Shown here piece by piece: positions 48,130 through 58,793 of a DNA stretch of 64,000 nucleotides. Positions within the stretch are counted from its first letter, which is position 1; each line of letters starts with the position of its first letter. The stretch is from contig JACAAK010000005.1 of assembly GCA_025093985.1 (NCBI GenBank), positions 558,001 through 622,000 of the forward strand, in the 5' to 3' direction. Origin of the DNA: Calvatia gigantea (taxonomy: Eukaryota; Basidiomycota; Agaricomycetes; Agaricales; Lycoperdaceae). The notes below the pieces were generated by a model. That model worked only from the letters and a program-made list of their open reading frames with translations. It had not been told where the DNA came from and searched no databases. Position numbers and translations under genes: made by a program.

Positions 48130-48918
48130 GCCTTCGATTTCTGGATGAATTGGTTCTTGTGATTCAAAGCCCGGGATATCTGGGTATTCGAGGGTGTCTG
48201 GAGTGTATATAAGATGGGTTCCTTCTCGATTGAGGATGTCTTGGAAGTCAAGTGGATGTTCGGGCAGCTGATGGAACGTCTTGTTGTCTTTGTTGTCTTC
48301 AAGGACAGATGGCAAGATGTGGGGGTTTTCGATTCCGAATTGGGAAGGGGATACGGCTCTGGACGGTGTCTGTGGCGGTGACTCTTGAGGTGGACCTTGC
48401 TTGGGTGAATCGGGTCGAAAATAGTCGAATTTGCCACTTTGTGTTGGTTTCGGTGGTTCAGGCTCAGTGGATTTTCTAGTAGGTGCTGGTAATTCCTGTA
48501 GTAGTTTCGGTTTTTGTGATCTAGTGCGTGGGGTATGATAAATCCTTTCTAAGAATGGTGCAGAAGGTCCTTCTGGTTGATGAGTTTGTTTAGGCAGGGG
48601 AGTAGTAGGAGACTCAAATGAGTGTTGGGTTGGTGTATGGAATGATCGTTCTGGAGATGAGGAAGGAGGGTGTAAGGGACATTTCCCTTTTCGCGACGTG
48701 GTGAAGAAAGACAGATAGCGGTAGCCAGGCCCGCTCTTCTCGACGCTACTTGGCGGAGGACAGATAAACAAGTCAGTGGACCCGAAGTTCCACTCTTCTT
48801 AACCCTATTACCGGGAAGGCTTCTCAACGTCAACTGGATGGAGGGATAGTCGGCAGAAGCTGGCCGTAAGAGACTGGAGTCGTATAGAAACGAGAGAAGG
48901 GAGGTGAGGTTATTCTTA
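48130..48918 (-). other. C1 leader with a long open frame upstream of gag
   Basis: Between the 5' LTR and the gag ATG. The gag frame stays open from about 48771 without an ATG. Its translation is shared with E (PSAPFLERIYHTPRTRSQKPKLL, SPSQFGIENPH, shown as short pieces). Either gag starts further upstream by a non-ATG or lost start, or an upstream exon joins it. The 150 bp next to the LTR hold no ORF. Confidence 0.5.
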
Positions 48919-49547
48919 TGTTACATGCGTTACCTTACTTCGCAACTGGGCCCGGATCGTCTCCACTCAGGAAGAGGTTCAACGCTATAGCCCAGGAGTA
49001 TTCGACAAGTCTCAATGACTTCTGTGCAGGCTTCGGATCACTCCCTCGAGTAGAAGCTCATGCTTGCCTGAGAAGTCCGAGTTAAATGTCACTGCAGTCC
49101 CCAAGGTTGTTAGCCTTGTAGCAGACGAGCGAAGATAAGGAAGCTTGTTACTAGAATAACCTGAAGTAATACAAAGTACTGCTTAAGGTTTATATACTAG
49201 CTACGAATAAGAGATGAGAGATTACGTAGTAAGTAGATATGAGTCAATGAGAACTACTACGGGTTAATTGGTAATCTAAGGAATTGTAGGGATAGGTGAG
49301 ATGAATACAGAAGAATGAGTATGAGGCATAAGAAGATAGAGTCGGGTAAAGAGAAGCACGATGATGGGAAAGGATGAAGGTGAAACAGGAACATGATTCA
49401 GAATGAATCATAAGAAGCAAGGGTAGAAGTACATGTGATAAATAAATAAAGAACAGACTGGGGTATACAGGGGAAAGGAATGGAAAGTCTGTATGGAAGG
49501 TTAATACGTTAGTTTGGAGAGTCCGGGGATGTGGTAAGTTCATAACA
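48919..49547 (-). repeat. C1 5' LTR
   Basis: 629 bp, minus strand TGTTATGA to GTAACA. TATA element (tatataaa on the minus strand) at 49189-49196. Followed at 49548-49552 by the right TSD TCAAC. Confidence 0.95.
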
Positions 49548-50095
49548 TCAACTACCTTGACATCGCCGACATCTTCTTAGAACTCGCAGATGTCGCTATG
49601 AACTTACTGGGATGTGACAAAACCACAGAAGATCCCGACATCGATCAACTCGTTACATGCATCGGAATCACTCTTGCCGACCTACACACCACCATCCGTT
49701 CCCCACCAGCCAAACGAGCAGACACGCCCATGGACGAAGAAACCACCGTCTCAATGAAAGAGGAAGTCAACGCACTCTGACGATTCATAAAGACCATCAC
49801 CCCACCACAGATTGTATCGGTTTTTCTCCCACCAACAAGATTCCGCACTGTACTACCAGGCCAAGAAAAGGACCAACATTATTGGAAAACGATAGTCAAG
49901 AATTACTGGGACAACTCAACCGTCACCGAGTTCCCCTTCAATGGAGTCCCAGTCCCTATCCATCAAGATGGCTGCAGCCACTTGCCCATCTTCTTCGCAC
50001 GATCCAACGAAGGAAAGTACCTCATCGGAGCCACCAAGAAGGCCCTCGCCGCAGCCGTAGTCAATGGAGAGTTCGACGAACTTCCTGAGGCATGA
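49548..50095 (+). pseudogene. D ORF3, 3' part
   Basis: Continues D ORF3 in frame after the C1 insertion (first five bases are the TSD copy) to TGA 50093-50095. It holds the conserved C-terminal block shared with H and G (TVLPGQEKDQHYWK, KNYWDNS, FPFNGVPVPIHQDG, YLIGATKKALAAAVVNGEFDELPEA). One TGA at 49778-49780. The stop lies 18 bp before the LTR, so ORF3 runs right up to the polypurine tract. Confidence 0.8.
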
Positions 50096-50113
50096 AGTCT
50101 AATCGGAGGGTAT

Positions 50114-50420
50114 TGTTATGAGTTTCCACCGATCATAATGAGTTCCATGCTATTCTGCATTCCCAACTATCCGCGTGCCTGTTTCAGTTATTATAGTCCA
50201 GCATTCACTGAGATATGACTTGTACCAACTACCACGCCTTGACCGGACGTTTCATGTAGTTGCTCCATCCGTTCAACCAGACAACCTTAGACATATTTAA
50301 GCGTACATACACCCTGCTGTATTCGGTACGCTTAACCACCTTCTGTTCTCTTTCCCTTACTCGCCCTCAAGACTTAGCCAGAGCTGCAACCTGAGGTCTA
50401 AACCAACTAAGGTCGTAACA
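50114..50420 (+). repeat. D 3' LTR
   Basis: 307 bp, preceded by the purine tract atcggagggtat and followed by TSD TTCGA (50421-50425). Confidence 0.95.
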
Positions 50421-50425
50421 TTCGA

Positions 50426-50907
50426 TTTTTGTAGTATTGTTCAGACCAGGATCCAGCTTTCCCTTCGACCATGAGGCCGAGGACAAATCTGATCTGTCTT
50501 TGATCATCCATAAAAGCTCTTGGATTCATTTCTAGGTAGTTCTTGACTAGCATCCACCAAGTTTTGAATCTTGGGTTTGTTCTGTCGAAGTTTGGAGGTT
50601 TTTGTCCGATTTCTTTTGAGTTTCCATCATTTCCTACGAATTGAATGGCTGGGGTTTGATGTCTTCATCTCCGTCCTCCTCCTCCAAGTGAGAAAGTGGA
50701 TGGAGTGGATGGAGCATGGCTGGAATTTCATGATGAGGGAGGGGAGGGAGAGGGCGCTCTATCTCTGCGGCCTCTGGATGGAGGTCTTTTATCGGAATGT
50801 CTTCGTAGACCGATTCCGAATATGGGCGATTCTCTTCCTGAATGTGGTAGTGGTTGGTCTGTAGGTCAAACGTTCGTTTCAGTTTGAGTTTGAGTTGAAG
50901 TAGCCAT
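50426..50907 (-). pseudogene. E gag, N-terminal part
   Basis: From the conserved ATG at 50907 (MATSTQTQTETN) to the D insertion. The TPAIQFVGNDG and KPPNFD motifs match C1. TGA codons replace CGA seen in C1 at two places (Ser-Ser-Arg-Asn-Ser and the Arg before His-Gln-Thr-Pro). It continues at 34871. Confidence 0.8.
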
Positions 50908-51779
50908 TGTTTCGGTTTCTGGATGTATTGGTTCTTGTGATGTGATTTAAAACCAGGGATGTCTGGGTATTCGATGGTGTCTGGGGTGTATAGAAGGTGA
51001 ACTCCTTCTCGGTTTTGGATGTCTTGGGCGATGTTTGGCTGTTCCGGCAGTTGATGGTAGGTTTCGTCGTCTGAGTCGTTTTCGAGGATAGATGGTAGGG
51101 TGTGAGGGTTTTCAATTCCAAACTGTGATGGGGATACGGCTCTGGATGGGGTTTGTGGTGGCGATTCCTGCGGTGGGCTTTGTTTGGGCGGATTGGATTG
51201 AAAATAGTCGAATTTGCCACTTTGAGGTAGTCTTGGTTCTGGTTCGGTTGATTTTCTAGTTGGTGCTGGTAGTTCTTGTAGTAATTTAGGTTTTTGAGAT
51301 CTCGTTCGTGGGGTATGATAGATTCTTTCCAAGAATGGTGCTGAAGGTCCTTCTGGTTGGTGGGCACTTTGTGGTGGTGGTGTAGTGGGTGATTCCAAAG
51401 ATTGTTGAGTTGGTGTATGAAATGATCATTCTGGAGAGGAAGGAGGGCATGAGGGACGTTTCCCTTTTCGAGACGTGGTGAAGGAGAATGGATAGCGGTA
51501 ACCAGGCCTGCTCTACTCGACACTACTAGGCGGAGGCTTCTCAACGTGTTAATACACGGAGGATGATAGAGAAAATAACAAAGGCTAGTGGTGAATAGTC
51601 CCACTCTTCTCAACGCTACCTAGCGGAGGATGAAAACACAATCAGTAGACCCGAAGTTCTACTCTTCTTTACCCTATTACCAGGAAGGCTTCTCGACGTC
51701 AACTGGATGGAGGGATAATCGGCAGAAGCTGGCCGTAAGAGTCATGTAGAAATGAGAGAAGGGGTTGAGGTTATTCTTA
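50908..51779 (-). other. E leader with upstream open frame
   Basis: Same arrangement as in C1: gag-frame sequence extends upstream of the ATG to about 51440 with conserved peptide pieces, then about 340 bp of leader next to the 5' LTR. The LTR-proximal part repeats a short block (ctcaacg...tagcggagg) near 51520-51550 and 51610-51632. Confidence 0.45.
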
Positions 51780-52373
51780 TGTTACATGCATTACCTTACT
51801 TTGCAACCGGGCCTGGATCTTCTCCACTCAGGGAGAGGTTCAACGCTATAGCCCAGGAGTATACAACAAGTCTCAATGACTTCTGTGCAGACTTCGGATG
51901 GCTCCCTCGAGTAGAAGCTCGCACTTGTCTGAGAAGTCCAAGTTAAGTGTCACTGCAGTCCCCAAGGTTGTTAACCTTGTAGCAGACGAGTGAAGATAAG
52001 GAAGCTTGTTACTAGAATAACCTAAGGTAATACAGTTGTACTACTCAAGGTTTATATACTAGCTACGCATAAGAGATGAGAGAATACGTAGTAAGAAGGT
52101 ATGAGTCAATGGGAAACTACTACGGGTTAATTGGTAATCTACGGAGTCATAGGGATGTAGTAAGAGAAGGAATACGAGTCATGGGAAGTAGGAGACAAGT
52201 AAATAGAAGTTCGATGGTGGGATAACAGAAACGATGACTTGGAACAAGTCATAAGAAGCGGAGATAGAAGTACAGAAGGTAAATAAATAAAGAGTGGACT
52301 GGAGTATATGGAAGAGGGGGTTAATACGCTAAATAAAGTAAGTCCGCAGTAATCCGGTAGTAAGTTCGTAACA
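51780..52373 (-). repeat. E 5' LTR
   Basis: 594 bp, same length as the 3' LTR. TATA element (minus strand) near 52052-52059. TSD GAAGA follows at 52374-52378. Confidence 0.95.
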
Positions 52374-52378
52374 GAAGA

Positions 52379-53098
52379 TCCCCACCAGGAAACAGACAGA
52401 ATTGGAGAGTGATAAAGAAGATGATCCTAATCTAAGTGCCAAAGACAAAGAAAATACAGAACCAATGAAATCTAAGCAGGTCAATGATTTTCCCTATAAA
52501 AACATTAGATCTCTTAGGCCAGTTGTAGAAGTACCACCTGTACCTGCAAAGTACTGGTGTGAACAGAAGCAGCTGTTATATAAACACAAGACAGAAATTG
52601 AGGATGGGGTTGAATTAGATAAAATATTAGAGAGAATTCTCAAAGGAGACGTCTCTCTATCTCACAAAGAATTGTTAGCTATTTCCCCCAAACTCCAAGA
52701 GAAATACAAAGACCAAATTGCTAAGAGATGCATAACAATTAAATCTAACAACACATTGCATATTGAAGATGACAAATCTGATTCAGAAAATGTAGAGCCT
52801 GTCATTAACCTAATACAGGTTTCAATGCTTGCAAAACTAGAGAAAGTTGCAGAGAAAGTGTTGGACACTGAAGGGTGTCCCTATCTAACTTGGAGAATTA
52901 CTGATCCTATTCTACAGTACTTGGAAGCAGTACCTCAAAAAGATTGAGGAAAGCATATATTCTCCTTAGATAATAATGGGACTATAATAGCCAAAGATAT
53001 GGCTTCACTAAGAGTCATTCCAACCTTAGTGAATGATCTTAGAGAAGAAGAGGCTTTGTTGGATAGTGGTTCACAAATTGTATCCATGTCCAGAACTA
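52379..53098 (+). pseudogene. F pol, N-terminal part up to protease
   Basis: Continues F pol after E. Charged linker (ESDKEDDPNLS, NIRSLRPVVEVPPVPAKYW, LKGDVSLSHKELLAISPKLQEKY), then TGA at 52945-52947, then a protease core with ALLDSGSQIVSMSR near 53055-53095. It is cut at 53098/53099 by the G LTR directly after the active site. Family by the DSG motif and by continuity with F gag. Confidence 0.72.
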
Positions 53099-53403
53099 TG
53101 TTACGACCTTAGTCTGTTAGGACCTCAGGTTGCAGCTTGGGCTAAGGTTTGAGGGCAAGTAAGGGGAGGGAAACTAGGTGGTTAAGCATACCAAATACAC
53201 TGGATGTATGTACGCTTAAATACGGTAAGGACATCTGGTTGAACAAATAAAGTAACTACATGAAATGTCTGATAAGTATGGTGTAGTAGTTAACATGAGT
53301 CATGCTCAGAGATCGCTCAATAGAAATAGGTGAAACAGGTATACAGGTAGAATGGAATGCAGACAGAAACAGAGCATGGTTTGATTGATGTAAAACCATA
53401 ACA
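53099..53403 (-). repeat. G 3' LTR
   Basis: 305 bp; minus strand TGTTATGG to GTAACA. Matches the H LTR. The purine tract (C-rich on the plus strand) lies at 53406-53415. Confidence 0.92.
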
Positions 53404-53421
53404 ATACCCCCCGATTAGGCT

Positions 53422-54411
53422 TCATGCCTCAGGAAGCTCATCGAACTCTCCATTGACTACTGCAGTGGCAAGGGCTCTCTTGGTGGCTCCGATAAGGTAT
53501 TTTCCTTCATTTGAACATGTGAAGAAAACGGGCAAGTGGCTTCATCCATCTTGGTGGATAGGGACTGGGACACCATTGAACGGGAAGTTGGCGGTGGTGG
53601 AGTTGTCCCAATAGTTCTTGACTATCTCTTTCCAGTAGTGTTGGTCCTTCTCTTGGCCTGGTAGTACAGTGCAGAATCTTGCGGGTGGGAGAAAAACCAA
53701 TACAAGTTGTGGCGGGGTGATTGTCTTTATGAAACAATGGAGTGAGTTGACCTTCTCTTTTATGGAAACAGTAATTTCCTCATCCATTGGTGTGTCGGCA
53801 CGTGTCAGTAGTGTGGGGTTGACGGTGTTGTGGAGCTCGGAGAGTATGGTGTGGATGCGAGTGATGAGGGAGTCAATCTCTGGATCTTCAGCTGATTTAT
53901 CTCAGCTGAGTAGGGTCATAGCGACGTTGGCTAGCTCAAGAAATATGTCAGTGATGTCAAGGTGTTTGAAGACCTTGAGGGCAAGGTCAATGTGGCTTTG
54001 GAGACTCTGGGTGCAGTTTTGTTTGCTGGGTGTAAGGGTGGACTGTTCTAGTGCTCAGAAGATAGCAGGGATATACTGATTGGTAGAGGAGGATGCATTA
54101 GCAAACCCTGCATACATGTCTGCGAAGGTGATACATGTGGTGGCGAGAGTGATGTGGCGATTAACAACTAGCCATTTGTTCTGGGCAGTAATTGTCTCTA
54201 TTTCGCTGTTCATGGCTCTGTCGATGTCTCTCAGAAGGGTTTCAAGGAGTCCTTGTGCTGGGGATGGGGTGGTGGCAAGATTGTAACGAGTGCCTCAGGA
54301 TGTGGGTGCTTGACTGTTTCCTGGTTCAGGGAAGGGGACAGATGAGATTGTGGTTGGGGTAGGGTGGACGAGGGAGCTGATGGTGACACAGTTGGCTTGG
54401 GAAGAAGGCAT
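53422..54411 (-). pseudogene. G ORF3 (D-family accessory protein)
   Basis: 330 codons from ATG 54411 to TGA 53422-53424, same length and layout as H ORF3, with stops near 54295, 54057 and 53900. The conserved C-terminal block is present (PGQEKDQHYWKEIVKNYWDNS, in short pieces; PFNGVPVPIHQDG; YLIGATKRAL). Third copy supporting ORF3 as a real, conserved D-family gene. No recognised domain. Confidence 0.75.
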
Positions 54412-54417
54412 GTCTGG

Positions 54418-57400
54418 CTAGTTTTTTTGTCTGGGTGGTGATTTGGGTGATGACTTTTTGGATTTTCTGCCCCTCTTTTTATGGGTATCCTCCAGATGCC
54501 TTTTATGGTATTCAGCTATTGCGTCTTGAGCATTTCCCAAGTTTGACTCCGCTGTCCATGTATCTTCTTCGTTACTATACCCTTTCCAATGTACAAGGAA
54601 TTGATATCCCTGTCCCTGTTTTCGTCATCCTCTTCCACTTCATATTCTTCTTCATTATTGATGATCACTGGCTTGGGCACTGGCATCTTTTTCTGGCTCG
54701 GGAACATTGCCTTTTGTACCAGGGTTAACAGCTGTTCATTGAATACATCATGGATGGCCCATCCATCTGGCAGGGCAAGCCGATATGCTGCTTCTCCTAT
54801 CTTTTCCTTTATTTGGAAAGGCACATACCTCTTTTGGCCTAGCTTCCTTGATGGTTGATTGGTATGGATGTTGGTGTTTTCTAGCCACACTTCATCGCCA
54901 ATTTGATGTGTTTTTGTGTTTAGCTTGCTATTGTCATGTGTTTGTTTCACCTTTTGTTGGTACATTCATAGTGCAGCCATGGAGTTGTCCCTTGTATTCT
55001 GAAGTCGTTTTAGAAATTCCGTGCTGCTGGGGTTGTTCGTTGTTCCATGATCCTTTCCTTTCCAAGGATGTCTTCCATAATTGAGGTAGAAGGGTGTTTC
55101 TTGTATGCCACTGTGTTTCTTGTCATTGTACTGAAATTCAGCCATTGGTAACCACTGTACCCAGTCATCTTGGTCATAATTGCAGTACAGTCGCAGGTAC
55201 GTTTCGATTTCTCTGTTGATCCTTTCCGTTTGTCCATCAGTCTGGGAGTGGTAGACGGTTGACAAGGTTCATTCTATCCCTAGTCCTTTGAATAGTTCTC
55301 CTGTGAATTCTGATGCGAACTGTGGTCCTCGGTCACTGAGGACTTTCCTTGGCATACTGTGTAGCTTCCATATTTCATTCCTGTAGTGCTGTGCCAACTC
55401 CTTTGAGGAGACATCCGTTGTCATCGCTATGAGTCATATCATCTTTGAGAATTGGTCCACAATTACTAAGATGGTGTCTTTTCCTTCTGACTCTGGTAAT
55501 GGTCTGATGAGATTGATACTTACAGTATTTCTTCCCATGGTCCTTTGGGAACAGAGAGTGGATGTAGCAGTGTTTTTAATGGGGTTATGCACAGCTTATT
55601 TCTCTGGCAGTTCTGGCATCCTTTGATGTACTTTTTGGCATTGTTTTGTAATGTTGGCCACCAGTAGTTTCGAGTGATAAGTTCGATCATTCTGTATTGC
55701 CCCGGGTGTCCTGCATCTGGTGCATTGTGTATTGTTGTAATATGTCTTCTCTGAGGGCTGAGTCCAGTGGTACGTATATGCTGGTTTTTTTGTAGATTAC
55801 TCCATTGTGTTCTGAGATGTCAGAATCTTTTTCGTGCAGTTTTGTGGTGATGTTCATCTCTCTTCGTTGGTTTGTCTTTATTTGGTCCATGAAAGTCGGT
55901 TGGAGGAATAGTTCTGTGCGGAGTAAGATGGTTTCCTTGGAGTCTTCTTCATTACTTGGCTTGTTTCTCAACCAACTGTCCCGAATCATAATGACTAATT
56001 TTTCATCGCCTTAGTCTGGTTCTTGATAGATTCTGGACAGGAGGTTGGCTTTTGTGTTTGTCTTTCCTGGTATGTATCATAGGGTGAAATTGTAGTCTTG
56101 TAGCCATAAGTACCATCTTGCTTGTCGACCGTTGAGCTTTTGTGGTTCTCTGTAGTATTTCAGGTTTTCGTGATCCGTCCAAATCTCGAATTTCTCTTCC
56201 GCATCTAGTAGGTAGTGTCACCACTCTTTTAGTGCATGTATGATGGCCAATAATTCTTTATCATAGATCTTGTAATTTTGTTTGGCCGGGGAGAGTGTTC
56301 ATGATGTAAATGCGATTGGGTGCCACCTTTTGTTTTGTTCTTGTGATAGTACTCCTCCTAGTGCATAATCTGAGGCATTGACTTCTATGTGGAACTGTCC
56401 CTTCCTTTGGGGCAATGTCAGGGTGGGTTCTTCAGTGATTCATTGTTTTAGTTTGTCAAAAGCTGATTGATGTTCTTCTTTCCAATCCCATTCTGTGGAT
56501 CCTTTGAGCTGGTTTAGCGGAGCTGCTATTTTGCTGAAGTTTTTTATGAACCAGTGATAATAGTTGGCAAAGCCAAGGAAGCATTCTACTCCTTTCTTGT
56601 TTTTGGGTTTAGGCCATTCTCGTACTGACTTGACTTTTTCTTTCTCCATCTCAATATGTCCATGTCCTATCTTTACTCCTAACATTGGGATTTCTTCTGC
56701 ATCAAATATGCATTTTAACTGTTTAAAACACAGGTTGTGCTTTGCCGCTTGTTCTAGAAATCGTATGGTTCGTTCTTTCAGCTGCTCCTTGGTGTCTCCA
56801 GGAATTGCAAAATCATCCATGTAGTTTACAATGTCCCCGTCTCATAGTAGGTCTTGGAAGATGCTTGCCATCATTCTTGAGAACGTTCCGGGTGAGTTAC
56901 TGAGTCCAAAATACATTATGGTTGGCTCGAACAGTCCTTCATTGGTCAAAAAGGCTGCTTTCCACTCGTCTCCTTCCTTGATGCGAACATTGTTGTATCT
57001 CCAAATGATGTCAAGCTTGTTGAAGTATTTTGCTTTTCCTAGTTTGTCAATTACTTCTCCAATTCGGGGCAGTGGCGTTTTGTCTTTTACGACCACATTG
57101 TTCAATCATCGATAGTCTTGAATTAGTCTTTTTGAGCCATCTTTTTTTGGAATGAAGAAGGTGGGGGCTGTGTATGGAGATTTTGATGGTCATATGCATC
57201 CTGATTCGAGGTTTTCTTTGATGAAGGCCTTGAGTTTGTCTTGTTCCTTGATCGTCATGTTGTATATCCCTGTGTTGATTTCTCTAGGTGCATCTTCTGT
57301 TAAGATTATTTCATGATCCCATTCAGTTCGTTCTGGTAGCTTGTTGAAGGTTGTTTTGTTGAAGAGGTATGTGAATGGTTAGATGTAGTCTGGTAAGTCA

Positions 57401-57816
57401 GATGGTTCGGTTGGGTCTGGTTCTTCCTCTTCTTCCCATATGTCTTCGGTGGTAGCCATGCTTCGGATTCTGTCTGTGACTTGAATGTCTTGGTGTGGGA
57501 ATTGGCAGTCCAGCGGGCATCGGTTAAACTTGATTTCTCCTGTTTTCCAGTTTACTTCAGGGTTATGTTTGATTAACCAATCATGTCCTAAGAATATTTC
57601 TGCTCTGTCTTGGAGTTGTACCACTGATGCTTCGATTGTTTCCTTGTGGCCTTCAATTTCCATTTCGATGATTGCTGTCTCTGTTACTTTTCCTCCTTGG
57701 TTTGTAGTACCATCTGCGTTTAGTACCGTGATTTCTTGTTTCAGTTTCTTTGTGGGGATTCATTCTTCATCTACTAGTTTTTTGCTGATGCTGCTGGTGG
57801 TGCATCCCGAGTCGAC
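54418..57816 (-). pseudogene. G pol
   Basis: From the protease (DSGCTTSSISKKLVD at about 57814-57770, catalytic Asp kept) to TAG 54418-54420. RT: FFIPKKDGSK, MYFGLSNSPGTFSRMM; YMDDFAIP intact near 56820. RNase H: IEVNASDYALGGVL, catalytic Asp changed to Asn (codon 56377-56379). Integrase about 55750-55200 with SDRGPQF-like and QTERINRE; chromodomain near 54600-54550. About a dozen stops, mainly TGA, and frame changes in the integrase zinc region. Confidence 0.85.
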
Positions 57817-58793
57817 GATACTAATATGCCAAGTACCAAGATGTAACAATGCAATATGCTCTTAATCTAAGCTTACTTCACAAGTAAGCCTGAGGTCTTC
57901 TTCTTAGATCAAAAAGTCCCAACCTTAGCTCAAGTCACTTAGTCTAGTTAATCTCAAAAGAACTTATTACTTTGCTTCACTTAGGCACAATAGATTGCTT
58001 TTCACTGTGCTCTGAAGGCTGGGCAATGGCTAGTAGGTTCCTTGCCACATCCGATATCTCAGAAGGGGTTTATATATTATTTGGGTGCTCGTTATGACAC
58101 GAGAATGATTATATGACTAGGAACATATTATTAAGCAAGGTACAAACCAGAAGATTAGATCGTGCACCAAGTAAGCCACAACCTATTAGATTAGTGAGAC
58201 ATTGGAAATACATGAAGATTTTTGGGTATCCATTTGTTCTGGGCTGTGTTCTAGCCTGTTCTCTAGTTCTGCATTCCTCTCTAAATATGTAGAGTATCTG
58301 AGATTTCAGATGTCACATGAATTGTCCTCCTATATATTCCTGTGGATTGTACACGAATGTGTCCATATTCATCATTAGTGCTGAGTGAGCTTGTTAATCT
58401 AACAACAGTGGCATTTTCTTGTGAACACGCCAATCAGCCTTTTAGATTAAGCACATCAGACTTATTTCTCGAGTCTAGACTCATTGGAGGGGTCCCGTAG
58501 CTCTGTATAGATGCATTGGAATGGTTTTACTGCCTGGTCTGGCCAGAATCATAACTGGTCATATGGTACACTGTTAGAATTTCTTTTAGTTAAGCACAGT
58601 GGTCATCCCATAGCCACCACTATCTGTCATCAATGGCCATAGTGTTCTACAGTGATCAAGTACTCTTTTATTATACTGTTGGGCTTCTTAGATTAGGTTG
58701 TACTACTACAGGAAGGTTTGATGTAATTATTAGATTGGGCTTGTATGTCTTAGATTAGTGATTTTCATGTGTGAAAATAGCTTTGCCATTACA
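57817..58793 (-). repeat. Inverted F-type LTR
   Basis: About 975 bp matching the F 5' LTR along its length but in the opposite orientation (starts TGTAATGG at 58793 on the minus strand). The distal end near 57817-57828 is altered and has no TSD partner. It stands between truncated G and the RT part of F, so it marks a rearrangement rather than a simple insertion. Confidence 0.8.

Larger units (their letters stand above)
40394..49547 (-). mobile_element. Element C1: youngest complete Ty3 of the nest
   Basis: 9154-bp minus-strand element with LTRs of 633 and 629 bp, TSD TCAAC, gag, pol and ORF3. The LTRs differ by only two substitutions and one 4-nt indel by my reading, so it inserted last. 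RT YMDD, protease DSGA and RNase H Asp are intact. Its defects are one stop in gag, six TGA in pol and two TGA in ORF3, all but one fitting CGA-to-TGA. Confidence 0.96.
34872..50420 (+). mobile_element. Element D: D-family Ty3, complete, split by C1
   Basis: Plus-strand element with 307-bp LTRs, TSD TTCGA, gag, pol and ORF3; C1 sits inside ORF3. Net length about 6.39 kb. Pol is nearly intact apart from six stops, most of them TGA at CGA positions, and a protease Asp-to-Asn change. Gag has one TGA and one frameshift. H and G are truncated relatives. Confidence 0.95.
27755..52373 (-). mobile_element. Element E: C/E-family Ty3, complete but split by D
   Basis: Minus-strand element with 594-bp LTRs, TSD GAAGA, and order (from 52373 down) 5' LTR, gag, pol, ORF3, 3' LTR. 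D (with C1 inside) interrupts gag at 34871/50421. Net length without D is about 9.07 kb, close to C1 (9.15 kb). It has protease and RT catalytic Asp-to-Asn changes and several stops, so it is dead. Confidence 0.95.
53099..57816 (-). mobile_element. Element G: D-family Ty3, 5'-truncated
   Basis: Minus-strand element with 3' LTR, ORF3 and pol up to the protease active site; gag and 5' LTR are missing. At about 57816 it meets an inverted F-type LTR with no sign of a TSD. Close to H in sequence. Confidence 0.88.

Noticed and set aside
40394..49547. CRISPR-like or satellite repeat suggested by the two near-identical 630-bp blocks
   Set aside because: They are the two LTRs of C1, with TG/CA ends and a TSD.
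57817..58793. Inverted F LTR as a normal solo LTR insertion
   Set aside because: No target duplication is seen at its two sides, and both flanking elements have lost sequence there.
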